Assembly (NCBI GenBank): GCA_902625535.1
Contig: CACOBT010000005.1
Span: 1 to 64,000 of the forward strand
DNA length: 64,000 bases
Source: an uncultured beta proteobacterium
Lineage (GTDB): Bacteria > Pseudomonadota > Gammaproteobacteria > Burkholderiales > Burkholderiaceae_A
Direction of reading: 5' to 3'
Numbering within the stretch: the stretch's first letter is position 1; each line of letters starts with the position of its first letter. This document shows, one piece after another, positions 1 to 9,887 of the stretch. The translations under genes were made by a program, and so were the position numbers. Under the pieces are notes generated by a model. It searched no databases. It was not told the origin of the DNA and saw nothing but the letters and a program-made list of their open reading frames with translations.

Positions 1-115
1 TTTTGTAAAAAGTACAGCAAAAAATAAAATACATGTGACCGCGAAAATTTTTTTAGTATTTTTTGTGAGCATGAGTTCTAGTAATATTAGACAGGAACAT
101 TAAAATGATTGGATA

Positions 116-3100
116 ATGATTAAAGAAAAATTTGTTCATCTCAGGTTGAGTACAGAGTACTCTGTTAATAATAGTACTATTAGACTATCAAATGTAGTTC
201 GCAGTGCGGCAAATGATGAGCAGCGTGCTTTAGCCTTGACGGACCTGGGGAACACATTTGCCTATATTAAGTTTTACCGCATAGCTCGAGAAAATGGCAT
301 TAAGCCTATTTTGGGTGTCGAGCTGCGCCTTCGTATGGATTCTAAGACTCAGGATGCTCCACGGATAATTCTGCTATGCAAAAATAGGTCAGGTTACAAG
401 AGGCTCTGTAGGATTATATCTCGTGCCTGGCTCGACTATGATCAGTTATGGCAACAAGGAATGTGTAACCTTGATTGGTTTTTGGAAGAAGATCCCTTGC
501 TAGGTGGTAAAATGTCAGACGATCTGATATGTTTTTCCGGGGGAATTTACGGTGAGTTGGGGCTACATGGGATAAAAACAGGGTCCTCAGAAAAAAAATT
601 TTTAGAGAAAACTGCCAGATATTTAAAAATCTTTAAAGACAATTTTTATCTTGAGATTCATAGAGCAAAGCTTTTGAACGAAGATATTCTTTTTGATACG
701 ACTTTGTATATTGCGAATAAGCATGGTATTCCTGTTGTCGCAACCCACCCAATTCAATTTTTGGAAAAAACTGAATTCTTGGCCCATCAAGCACGAGTCG
801 CAATAGCCGACGGAGAGACACTAACCTCCCTAAAGTCGAGTAGTAACTACACCTCCGAACAATTTTTTTTAAGTCAGGATGAGATGGTACAAAAGTTTAT
901 AGACGTTCCTGGTGCGCTGAAAAATACTGTCGAAATAGCCAAACGCTGTAATCTAGAGTTTGAATTTGGTCATGTTCAGTTACCTAATTTTTCAATTCCG
1001 GGAAACGCCTCCATGTCCGAATACCTTAAAGATAAAGCCTTCCGCGGTTTAAGATGGAGATTCACATCTAGTAATCTTTCTGACGACGTCAGACAAAAAT
1101 ACGATGACAGACTAATTTCAGAGTGTAATGTAATTTCAAAAATGGGATTTTCAAGTTACTTTTTAATTGTTTCGGATTTTGTAAATTGGGCAAAAAATAA
1201 TGGAGTACCTGTCGGCCCTGGAAGAGGTTCTGGCGCAGGTTCTCTAGTTGCGTTTTGTTTGAATATTACTGATGTTGACCCTATTAAGTTTTCTCTCCTA
1301 TTTGAGAGATTTCTCAATCCGGAGCGGGTTTCAATGCCTGATTTTGATATCGATTTCTGTCAGGAACAGAGGTACCGAGTAATAGAGTACGTAAAAAATA
1401 AATATGGAACAGAAGCTGTGAGTCAAATCATTACATTTGGGACAATGGCTTCTAGAGCTGTTATTCGTGACGCAGGACGAGTTCTCGAATTACCCTATAT
1501 TTTTTGCGATCAACTGTCCAAGCTTGTTCCCGTGGTTCAGAATAAGCCTCTTAGTTTAAAGGATGCTAGAAACGTCGAGCCGTTACTCTCAAAAAGAGAA
1601 AAGGAAGAAGAAGAGGTTGCAAATTTAATGCGACTTGCTGAACCCTTGGAGGATCTCGTTCGAAATGTCGGAATGCATGCTGGCGGCGTTTTGATCGCCC
1701 CAGGGGAGCTAACTGATTTCTGCCCGCTTTACAAAGCTCCGGGAGCTGATGGAGAAGAAGGGATTATTTCGATGTTCGATAAAGACGATATTGAGCAGCT
1801 CGGATTGGTTAAGTTTGATTTTTTGGGGCTAAGAAATTTAACAATCCTAGACATGGCGATAAAGGAAATTAATGCATTGCATATAGCTGAAAATTTAAAA
1901 CTGGAAGACCTCAATGAATTCAATGATGCTAAAACATATGATTTATTGAAAACGGCAAATACTACGGCGGTGTTCCAGTTAGAGTCAGAGGGAATGAAAC
2001 GATACTTATTAAAATTACAACCAGATTGTTTTGAGGACATAATTGCGATGTTAGCGCTTTATAGACCAGGTCCTCTAAATTCAGGTATGGTTGATGACTT
2101 TATAAAAAGGAAACAGGGGGTACAGAAAATTGATTATTTTCACGACGACCTTAAGGAGTGTTTAGCACCCACATATGGTGTGATAGTCTATCAAGAACAG
2201 GTAATGCAAATTGCCCAAATAATAGCTGGTTATAGTCTTGGTAATGCAGATATTTTAAGGCGAGCTATGGGCAAGAAAAAAGTGGATGAGATGTCTAGAC
2301 AGCGTAAAATATTTATTGACGGAGCTTCATCCAGGGGCTATTCAAATAACCTTGCAATTAGACTTTTTGATCTCATGGAAAAATTTGCAGAGTATGGATT
2401 TAATAAAAGTCACACTGCTGCCTACGCGTTTATCACATATCAGACGGCATGGTTAAAGTCGCACCATCCAGCAGCATTTTACTCCGCGACCCTTACCTCT
2501 GATATACATGATACAGACCGGATAGCTCTTCTGATTCAAGATTGTAAGAAAAATGGCATAGTAGTTGTGGGTCCCAGCATTAATTATTCGATGTACGCCT
2601 TTACTACTATCTTAAAGGAAGACGTTGCGATAGTTCGTTTCGGACTGGGAGCCATAAAAGGTGTAGGAGAGTCAGTCATAAAGGCGATTATAAATGCAAG
2701 GGAGCAGGGAGAGTTTAAAAATTTATTGGACTTTTGTTCGAGAATAGATCGGCGGGTTATAAATAAAAAATCGTTTGAAGCCCTTATTTGTTCAGGTTCC
2801 ATGGATGAGCTACATGGTATGGGAAGTAAGGGAAGAAATGAAATGCTTTTAACATACGAATCCTTTTTATTGCTTTCTGAGCAAAGGGAGTTAGCAAAAG
2901 ACCAGGGTAATCTATTTGGCGAAATACCCACGGAAAAAGATTTAGATAGGCCTGATCGAGAGATAAAATCCTGGACTTCTAGACGGCAACTTCAAGCGGA
3001 AAAACAAGCATTAGGCTTTCCATTTTCACGCTCTTTTTTCAGTTTATTAGATAGAGAAGTTTCCAAATACTTAACAAAAAATCTCAATGCTTTAACAGTC

Positions 3101-3634
3101 GCTAACGAACCGTATTGGATACATGGAGTTTTAACCAAAATAAAAAAGCAAATTACACGGAAAGGTCCGGTTTATATTTTGGAGCTAACTGACGAAACAA
3201 AAAGTATCGAAGTATCAATACAAGCGGATCATTACGAGGAATTTAAACCTCACCTTAAGTTAGACGAATATTTTCAAGTTTTAGTTCGAGTCAGAGAGGA
3301 TGAATATTCGGGAGGAATTAAGCTTAGTATTAAGGCAATTCTCGACGCGGTTTCCGTGCGTGAAAAAAATGTAAAATTTATAAAGATCAATGTTCCTTCT
3401 GGGCTCCTAGAAGCGAACACCTTCGATAAGTGTATGAACACAATTTCGGATTTTTTTGTGCCTGTAGGACAGAATATTGGTATTCCAGTAATTCTCGGGT
3501 TGTCAGTGGAGGGAGTTCGTTGTGATTTGTCGATGGGCAAGAAATGGTTACTTTACCCATCAGAAAACGTAATTGATAAGATTAGAGAGTCGTTTGGAGA
3601 GGAATCTATAGAATTTCATATTAAAGGGGAGTGA
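116..3634 (+). CDS. dnaE: DNA polymerase III alpha subunit
   Basis: 1172-aa ORF; PHP-like N-terminus FVHLRLSTEYS, polymerase motifs GPGRGSGAGSLVAF and MPDFDIDFCQEQR, YGFNKSHTAAYAFITYQTAWLK. Confidence 0.97.
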   Translation: MIKEKFVHLRLSTEYSVNNSTIRLSNVVRSAANDEQRALALTDLGNTFAYIKFYRIARENGIKPILGVELRLRMDSKTQDAPRIILLCKNRSGYKRLCRIISRAWLDYDQLWQQGMCNLDWFLEEDPLLGGKMSDDLICFSGGIYGELGLHGIKTGSSEKKFLEKTARYLKIFKDNFYLEIHRAKLLNEDILFDTTLYIANKHGIPVVATHPIQFLEKTEFLAHQARVAIADGETLTSLKSSSNYTSEQFFLSQDEMVQKFIDVPGALKNTVEIAKRCNLEFEFGHVQLPNFSIPGNASMSEYLKDKAFRGLRWRFTSSNLSDDVRQKYDDRLISECNVISKMGFSSYFLIVSDFVNWAKNNGVPVGPGRGSGAGSLVAFCLNITDVDPIKFSLLFERFLNPERVSMPDFDIDFCQEQRYRVIEYVKNKYGTEAVSQIITFGTMASRAVIRDAGRVLELPYIFCDQLSKLVPVVQNKPLSLKDARNVEPLLSKREKEEEEVANLMRLAEPLEDLVRNVGMHAGGVLIAPGELTDFCPLYKAPGADGEEGIISMFDKDDIEQLGLVKFDFLGLRNLTILDMAIKEINALHIAENLKLEDLNEFNDAKTYDLLKTANTTAVFQLESEGMKRYLLKLQPDCFEDIIAMLALYRPGPLNSGMVDDFIKRKQGVQKIDYFHDDLKECLAPTYGVIVYQEQVMQIAQIIAGYSLGNADILRRAMGKKKVDEMSRQRKIFIDGASSRGYSNNLAIRLFDLMEKFAEYGFNKSHTAAYAFITYQTAWLKSHHPAAFYSATLTSDIHDTDRIALLIQDCKKNGIVVVGPSINYSMYAFTTILKEDVAIVRFGLGAIKGVGESVIKAIINAREQGEFKNLLDFCSRIDRRVINKKSFEALICSGSMDELHGMGSKGRNEMLLTYESFLLLSEQRELAKDQGNLFGEIPTEKDLDRPDREIKSWTSRRQLQAEKQALGFPFSRSFFSLLDREVSKYLTKNLNALTVANEPYWIHGVLTKIKKQITRKGPVYILELTDETKSIEVSIQADHYEEFKPHLKLDEYFQVLVRVREDEYSGGIKLSIKAILDAVSVREKNVKFIKINVPSGLLEANTFDKCMNTISDFFVPVGQNIGIPVILGLSVEGVRCDLSMGKKWLLYPSENVIDKIRESFGEESIEFHIKGE

Positions 3635-4266
3635 TTCTCAAGCTTTTCTAAAAGAAGTTGGTGAGTTTCATGTATAGGTAATCCGACTACAGATGAATAA
3701 CTACCTGAGATCTTTTTTATAAAAATAGAGGCTCTTCCTTGTATTGCATAACTACCGGACTTATCAATTGGTTCGTCAGTTTTAGAATAATTCTTTATCC
3801 ACACATCTGGTATTTTTGAAAACAAAACCGAAGTGACATTGTTGATTTGGTGGAATTCAAACGAGCAATTTTTTTCGAAGTTTGGAAGAGCTAAAACGAT
3901 TGATGTGATTACTTTATGTTCTTTATTTGATAGTTCACTCAACATTTTAATGACATCTGATGTAGAATGTGGCTTCAAAAATATTTTATTTCCTAAGCAT
4001 ACAATTGTATCACCACAAAGAATCGGATTAATTTCTCCACTTATCTTTAGTAGTCGTTGAGACGAAAATATTGCTTTGTTCATAGCTACGCGGGTAACAT
4101 ATTCAAGTGGAGTCTCTGAATTAATGATTTTCTCTACTTCTTCCATTCCCTCAATGCTTTTATTATTCAATTTGCGAATCACGATACCAAGCTCTTTGCC
4201 AATAACTCTCAATATTTTCATTCTTCGTGGGCTTTTAGATGCTAAATATAAAATTTTTTGTTTCAT
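3616..4266 (-). CDS. maf: Maf-like nucleotide pyrophosphatase
   Basis: N-terminus ILYLASKSPRRMKIL; GSYAIQGRASIFIKKISGSYSSVVGLPIHET is the Maf signature. Confidence 0.93.
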   Translation of the reverse strand: MKQKILYLASKSPRRMKILRVIGKELGIVIRKLNNKSIEGMEEVEKIINSETPLEYVTRVAMNKAIFSSQRLLKISGEINPILCGDTIVCLGNKIFLKPHSTSDVIKMLSELSNKEHKVITSIVLALPNFEKNCSFEFHQINNVTSVLFSKIPDVWIKNYSKTDEPIDKSGSYAIQGRASIFIKKISGSYSSVVGLPIHETHQLLLEKLENHSPLI

Positions 4267-4369
4267 TAAACGAACGAAAAAGTCGGCATGGTTTATTGAA
4301 AAACGTTAAATCTCTGACCTGCTCAGCATACGAAGGAAATTACGTGTCATTTCAACAGTTAAAGGACTC

Positions 4370-5440
4370 ATGAAGTCAGATACCTCTGCAATAATTTTCT
4401 GTAACATCATTGACAATTATGGGGATGCGGGCTTTTGTGCGAGATTTAGCCGCGCATTACTCAATTATATCAAAACCGTAACAGTATTTACTGACAAACC
4501 ATCTGTTTTTCACAAAATTATTGGTGAAAAAAATTTGACTTTAATGAATTCTGACGACGTAGTGTTTCGTGTTTTTTATTACAAGGACATTACATTGCCT
4601 ATTCCCTTGTCAAAAAATTATATAATATTTGAGTTATTCGAAACGCAGGTGCCAATAAATTTTTTACGGACTTTTCAAGAACGATCAAATGTTAAAAGAA
4701 TAATGTTGGACTATCTCAGTACCGAGAAATGGAATGAATCGTTCCAAGGAATACAGGCTCCGGATGCACGTCTTTTTAGAAGTAAGGATCAGGATTTACT
4801 CAAATTCAGAAAGCGATACTGGTTTGCTCCCGGGCTTTCAAATAAATCAGGAGGTCTAATTTGGGAGGATAGGATTTCGGTAGATTCTCGGACACGAAAA
4901 AAAATAAGAGAGAATGTTCTATCACTGAGGGAAACAAAAATTTACGGAAATTTACATGCTACTGCTTTTTACATTTGTGACTTCTCTTATGAAAAGTTTC
5001 GCTTTTCTTTTTTTAGTAAGCTTGCAAGAGACAAGACTTTTGTTATTTGGAGTCCTAGAACGCCCATTTTTTGCCAGACTGATTTCGATATCATATTACA
5101 AAGCATGGACTTAAATATTGTGAGAGGGGAGGACTCATTCATTTCTGCCCATTTTGCTGCGTCTTCAAGGTGGAGGGTTCCTTTCTTGTGGCAGCCATAT
5201 CTGGAAAATAATTATTATCATAAGAGCAAATTTTTTGGATGGAAAAATCACTTTAACCATCTGACCATTGACAGCTATTGGAATTTTGCACAGGCTTTGA
5301 TGGCCAGAAATTTTGACAAATATCAAAAGCTGTGGCCATATTTTTACAGGGATTGGTTAGAATTAAAAGACTGTATGGCACTAGATTGTCGCAAAATAAC
5401 AAAAAATCGTTCTTTACTTAAAACAATGTTAGAGATGTAG
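4370..5440 (+). CDS. earP: EF-P arginine rhamnosyltransferase EarP (DUF2331)
   Basis: Contains DNYGDAG and RGEDSF motifs of EarP; directly upstream of efp. Confidence 0.92.
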   Translation: MKSDTSAIIFCNIIDNYGDAGFCARFSRALLNYIKTVTVFTDKPSVFHKIIGEKNLTLMNSDDVVFRVFYYKDITLPIPLSKNYIIFELFETQVPINFLRTFQERSNVKRIMLDYLSTEKWNESFQGIQAPDARLFRSKDQDLLKFRKRYWFAPGLSNKSGGLIWEDRISVDSRTRKKIRENVLSLRETKIYGNLHATAFYICDFSYEKFRFSFFSKLARDKTFVIWSPRTPIFCQTDFDIILQSMDLNIVRGEDSFISAHFAASSRWRVPFLWQPYLENNYYHKSKFFGWKNHFNHLTIDSYWNFAQALMARNFDKYQKLWPYFYRDWLELKDCMALDCRKITKNRSLLKTMLEM

Positions 5441-5458
5441 AAATTTGAGGAGTGAATT

Positions 5459-6019
5459 ATGAAGACAGCTCAAGAATTGCGAACAGGCAATGTTTTTATG
5501 ATTGATGACCAGGCAATGGTTGTGATGAAATCTGAGTACAATAAATCAGGTCGAAACTCAGCCGTTGTAAAGTTCAAGCTAAAAAATCTTTTGACTAGTT
5601 CAATTTCCGAGTTTGTCTTTAAAGCGGATGATAAATTTGAAGTACAAATTTTAGACCGTAAGGAGGGCTCCTTTTCGTACTTTTCTGACCCACTTTATGT
5701 TTTTCTGGATGAAAGTTACAACCAAATTGAAGTTGATAGCGACGCAATGGGCAATGCATTAAACTTTTTAGAGGAAGGAATGGTTTGTGAACTAATTTTT
5801 TATGATGGAAAAGTAATATCCGTGGAATTACCTACGTCATTAGTGCGTGAGGTTCAATATACGGAGCCTGCTGTCAAGGGTGATACTTCAGGTAAAGTTA
5901 TGAAGTTAGCAAAATTAAAACCAACAGGTTTCGAAATTTCTGTGCCGGCATTTGTGGAAATCGGCGACAATGTGGAAATAGATTCAAGAACAAATGAATA
6001 CAAAGGTAGAATAAAATAA
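5459..6019 (+). CDS. efp: Elongation factor P
   Basis: 186 aa, KOW/OB EF-P architecture; arginine at position 32 in KSGRNSA, the residue rhamnosylated by EarP. Confidence 0.96.
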   Translation: MKTAQELRTGNVFMIDDQAMVVMKSEYNKSGRNSAVVKFKLKNLLTSSISEFVFKADDKFEVQILDRKEGSFSYFSDPLYVFLDESYNQIEVDSDAMGNALNFLEEGMVCELIFYDGKVISVELPTSLVREVQYTEPAVKGDTSGKVMKLAKLKPTGFEISVPAFVEIGDNVEIDSRTNEYKGRIK

Positions 6020-7488
6020 TAGATAAAAAAACAAAAGAAGAGTACTTCCTTAAGAAGGCAAACGATATAGTAGGATCAGATAACCTTTTGATAGCTGGGG
6101 TAAATGAATTCTATGACATTGAAAATTTTGCCGTCGATTGGAGAAAAAAATTCTACGGAAAGCCATTGGCTGTAATGCTTCCGAGGAATACTAATGAAGT
6201 CTCACGTTTAATTTCACTTATAAATCGTACAACAAACATTTCGATTGTTCCTCAAGGGGGAAATACTGGGCTCGCCGGAGGGGGCACCCCGAATGAGCAC
6301 GGAAACCAGGTCGTATTGTCTCTAAGGAGACTTAACGAAATCAGAACTATTGATTTTTTAAACAGAACGTTGATAGCTGAAGCAGGCTGTAGCCTTTTAA
6401 ACTTACAGAAGGTTGCAAGTGAGCATAAACTTTACTTCCCATTAGATTTTTCGTCACGAGATTCAGCATCTCTGGGTGGCTTGTTAGCAACCGATGCTGG
6501 CGGTTTGTCAGTTTTAAAATATGGAACCGCAAAAGACTTTTGTTTGGGTTTGGAAGTTGTGCTAGCAAACGGTGAGGTATGGCACGGTTTAAGATCTTTG
6601 CGTAAAGATAATTCTGGATATTCTTTAAAAGACTTGTTTATTGGAAGTGAGGGAACATTAGGTATAATCACCGCAGCTTCAATGAGACTTTTCAGTCCGG
6701 TTGAAAAAAGACTTACATACGTTGCCATGACGGTGAATTTATCGTCTGCAATAGAGTTATTTGGTGAACTATGCTCTGTAACACAGGACAATGTCTTAGC
6801 TTTTGAGTTTATGGAGAAAAATGCAATTAACCTTGTCAGAAGGTATTTCCCAGAAAGGGTCCCAGTCAATTTTGATGAACATTTAAACAGCGTCATTTGC
6901 ATAATCGAGCTTTCAGCAGCATTTGAAAAAAACAGCACTAGTTATAGTTCTATCTCCGAGGCTTTCGCAAATAATCAACTTTGCACTTACTACACAAAAT
7001 GTTCCGAAACGATGCGAAAGACAATTTGGCAGTTGAGAGAGTCAATTACGTTCGCTTCCGCTGAAGACGGACCTCAGGTAAAAAATGATATTTCGTTGCC
7101 ACTTTCTAGAATCCCGGATTTCGTGGATTACATAACTCAAAAATTACTTAAGGTCCATCCGCATGGAGATTTTATTAATTTTGGTCATATTGGGGACGGT
7201 AATCTACACTTCAATTTCGCTCCATTTTTTCGTAGGATGTCTTGTAAAGGGGAGATTAAAAGACAAGATATAGTTAATTTCTTAAAAGAAAATGAAGAAG
7301 TAATACGCGGAATGATTAACGATGCAGTTGTATTGCATGATGGGTCAATTACTGCAGAGCATGGAATCGGAAAATTGAGAAAATCTGAAAATCACCGATT
7401 AAAAAGTGATGTAGAGCTTAGGATTATGCGAACTATTAAGAATTCAATAGACCCCAAAAATATTTTAAACCCTGAGGTTTTATTGTAA
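6016..7488 (+). CDS. FAD-linked oxidase (GlcD / D-2-hydroxyacid dehydrogenase-like)
   Basis: [17 protein letters not shown]-binding motif, [18 protein letters not shown]-terminal [11 protein letters not shown] and [12 protein letters not shown]. The ORF track starts at TTG 6088, but homologous-looking N-terminal sequence continues upstream to about 6016 with no ATG/GTG/TTG. Confidence 0.88.
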   Translation: MIDKKTKEEYFLKKANDIVGSDNLLIAGVNEFYDIENFAVDWRKKFYGKPLAVMLPRNTNEVSRLISLINRTTNISIVPQGGNTGLAGGGTPNEHGNQVVLSLRRLNEIRTIDFLNRTLIAEAGCSLLNLQKVASEHKLYFPLDFSSRDSASLGGLLATDAGGLSVLKYGTAKDFCLGLEVVLANGEVWHGLRSLRKDNSGYSLKDLFIGSEGTLGIITAASMRLFSPVEKRLTYVAMTVNLSSAIELFGELCSVTQDNVLAFEFMEKNAINLVRRYFPERVPVNFDEHLNSVICIIELSAAFEKNSTSYSSISEAFANNQLCTYYTKCSETMRKTIWQLRESITFASAEDGPQVKNDISLPLSRIPDFVDYITQKLLKVHPHGDFINFGHIGDGNLHFNFAPFFRRMSCKGEIKRQDIVNFLKENEEVIRGMINDAVVLHDGSITAEHGIGKLRKSENHRLKSDVELRIMRTIKNSIDPKNILNPEVLL

Positions 7489-8400
7489 CAAATCCTTTAT
7501 TATTCCTTCGACTTGAGTTTTCCAATGAATCTGTTCGATGGAAAAAGTATTTTTTAGCGAATCGCAGCAGAGTCTAGAATTCCTTGGCCTTTTAATGACA
7601 CTTTGCATCTCATCAGTGGATATTCGATTTATTCGGAAGGATTTTTCTTTTGGAATACCTTTCAATTTCTTAAAATTTTCAAAAACAAAATTCGCCAGTT
7701 CAAACCATGTTGTTTCCCCTTTTCCACAAATATGATAAACCCCTTTTCTGGTTTGGAGCGAATTATCTTCGATCAATTGACCAAGAAAATCTGCTATGAA
7801 TTCAGCAGTCGTCGGAGCGCCATACTGGTCACCAACAACATTAATTTCAGAATCGTTTTCGATTTTTCTTAAAATTGTTTTGACAAAGTTGTTTCTATAC
7901 TTAGACACTACCCAACTGGTTCTGAAAATTAGATAAGAAATCGGCGAGGATAAAATATTTTTCTCGCCTTCTGCCTTACTTTGCCCATAAACATTTAGTG
8001 GATTCATTCTGGCACAGGGACGGATTGGCTCAACTCCACCTCCATCAAAAACGTAATCGGTTGAAAAATGTATTAGAGGTAAGTTTTTATTTTGCTTAGA
8101 ATTATAAACACTAATTTCGCTACAAATTTGCGTCAAAGCATCACCATTAACAGCAAATGCAATTTCTCTTTGTTCTTCAGCCTTCTCAACGTTAGTGTAA
8201 GCAGCTAGGTTTAATATAATGTCCGGCGATTCATGATTTAATATTCTACGTATTTTATCAGACAAGTTTTTTCGATCGTCAAATGCGATTTCGTCCCTTC
8301 CCGGTGAGATTATATCGAATGTATCAGAAAAGCTTTTCCTAACTGCAGTACCTATTTGTCCAGTTGAACCGAATAATAATATTTTTTTTTTCTTTAAAAT
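7480..8400 (-). CDS. rfbD: dTDP-4-dehydrorhamnose reductase
   Basis: STDYVFDG and YGQSKAEGE motifs; end of rfbBACD operon. The ORF track starts at TTG 8265, but the Rossmann motif ILLFGSTGQIGTAV is encoded upstream (about 8341-8400) in the same open frame. Confidence 0.9.
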   Translation of the reverse strand: MLKKKKILLFGSTGQIGTAVRKSFSDTFDIISPGRDEIAFDDRKNLSDKIRRILNHESPDIILNLAAYTNVEKAEEQREIAFAVNGDALTQICSEISVYNSKQNKNLPLIHFSTDYVFDGGGVEPIRPCARMNPLNVYGQSKAEGEKNILSSPISYLIFRTSWVVSKYRNNFVKTILRKIENDSEINVVGDQYGAPTTAEFIADFLGQLIEDNSLQTRKGVYHICGKGETTWFELANFVFENFKKLKGIPKEKSFRINRISTDEMQSVIKRPRNSRLCCDSLKNTFSIEQIHWKTQVEGIIKDLLQ

Positions 8401-8972
8401 AAGTCCCCCCGTTCTAATAATTGATTTAAAGAAAGACCGTCTTTATCCTTTTCAGATATGATTATGTCAGAAGATAACGTTTCTGAGGGCCAAGTAATGT
8501 TAATCGTCATATCTGACCAAATAAGAGTTCTGTCAGCCTCTTCATTGAAATATTTTGAACATTTGTACAGAAGTTCAGTTTCATCTGACAAAGATACAAA
8601 TCCATGGGCAAATCCCTCTGGTACGTACAACATTTTATTATCGGTTCCGAAAAGCTTTAGTCCAGCCCAATTTCCAAAAGTTTTTTGATTTTCACGAATA
8701 TCAACTACTACGTCAAATATTCCTCCTCTCAATACCCTTATTAGTTTTGCCTGAGCAAATGGCTCTTTCTGGAAATGCAGTCCTCTAAGCACACCTCGTT
8801 TTGAGAACGAGAAATTATCTTGGACAAACATTGTTTTAATTCCGGAAACTTTTTCAAATTCATTTTGATTAAAATATTCCGAAAAACGTCCTCGATCATC
8901 TGAAAAAGTTTTACAAGTGATAATCAATACGTCTTCAAATGGGGATAAGTTTGTTTTAGTAAATTTTTCCAT
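8394..8972 (-). CDS. rfbC: dTDP-4-dehydrorhamnose 3,5-epimerase
   Basis: 192 aa; DDRGRFSEYF, FSKRGVLRGLHFQ, YVPEGFAHGFVSLSD motifs. Confidence 0.95.
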   Translation of the reverse strand: MEKFTKTNLSPFEDVLIITCKTFSDDRGRFSEYFNQNEFEKVSGIKTMFVQDNFSFSKRGVLRGLHFQKEPFAQAKLIRVLRGGIFDVVVDIRENQKTFGNWAGLKLFGTDNKMLYVPEGFAHGFVSLSDETELLYKCSKYFNEEADRTLIWSDMTINITWPSETLSSDIIISEKDKDGLSLNQLLERGDLF

Positions 8973-9869
8973 CTAGTGTTTTTCTTTTAATAGTTTTTCT
9001 AGGTACTGTCCGTAACTATTATTTTGAAAATTCTTTGCAAGTCGAAATAATTTATTATCGTCTATCCATCCCTTGTTCCAGGCGATCTCCTCAGGACAAC
9101 AAATCTTTAATCCTTGTCGTTTTTCAATTGTTTTTATGAAAACTGAAGCATCCACTAAATCCTCCGGTGTTCCGGTATCGAACCAGGCAAATCCTCTGCC
9201 GAACAAATGAATATTCAAATTCGAATTTTTTAGATAGCTCAAATTTAGGTCAGTAATTTCCAATTCTCCTCGGTTTGACGGGGTTATTTGCTTTGCTCTT
9301 GAACACACGTCTTTGTCAAAAAAATAAAGTCCCGTAACAGCAATATTTGACAATGGAAATTCTGGTTTTTCAACGATTGATATTACCTTACCTTTTTCTA
9401 TTGATGCGACGCCAAACCTTCGTGGGTTTTCTACTGGGTAGCCAAAAATCGTTGATTCGTTATGTTGGGCTGATGTAGTGCTCAATATATTCTCTAATCC
9501 GCTACCATAGAAAATATTATCCCCGAGAATCAATGCACTTTGGTTATTGTCAATAAATTTTTCCCCAATTAAAAAAGCCTGGGCGATACCCTCAGGACGA
9601 TCTTGTATTGCATATGAAATTGATAAACCGAAGTTTTCGCCATCTCCCAAAAGATTTTGAAAATTTTTTAAATCTTTTTGGGTTGAAATTAAGAGTACGT
9701 CTCTAATATTTGCAAGCATAAGAACTGATAACGGGTAGTATATTAGAGGCTTGTCGTAAACAGGAATCAATTGCTTAGAAACCGCTATGGTATTGGGATA
9801 AAGCCTTGTTCCAGAACCCCCCGCAAGTAGGATCCCTTTTCTCTTAAATGTTGTTGTTTTCAAGCTCAA
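8973..9869 (-). CDS. rfbA: Glucose-1-phosphate thymidylyltransferase
   Basis: GILLAGGSGTRLYPNT, IYYPLSVLMLA, GDNIFYG motifs; TTG start with GGAG upstream. Confidence 0.96.
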   Translation of the reverse strand: MSLKTTTFKRKGILLAGGSGTRLYPNTIAVSKQLIPVYDKPLIYYPLSVLMLANIRDVLLISTQKDLKNFQNLLGDGENFGLSISYAIQDRPEGIAQAFLIGEKFIDNNQSALILGDNIFYGSGLENILSTTSAQHNESTIFGYPVENPRRFGVASIEKGKVISIVEKPEFPLSNIAVTGLYFFDKDVCSRAKQITPSNRGELEITDLNLSYLKNSNLNIHLFGRGFAWFDTGTPEDLVDASVFIKTIEKRQGLKICCPEEIAWNKGWIDDNKLFRLAKNFQNNSYGQYLEKLLKEKH

Positions 9870-9887
9870 TGTATCTCCTGATCATAC

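Noticed and set aside
116-400. Altered PHP histidine motif in DnaE (STEYS instead of HSDYS) as evidence of unusual polymerase
   Set aside because: PHP domains of proteobacterial DnaE are commonly degenerate, so not exceptional.
1729-2931. Antisense ORFs inside dnaE (1729..2040, 2584..2931)
   Set aside because: dnaE motifs are continuous across the region; antisense translations are low complexity.
6347-6938. Antisense ORFs 6347..6568 and 6432..6938 inside the FAD oxidase gene
   Set aside because: Opposite strand of a well-supported enzyme gene; no recognisable domain.
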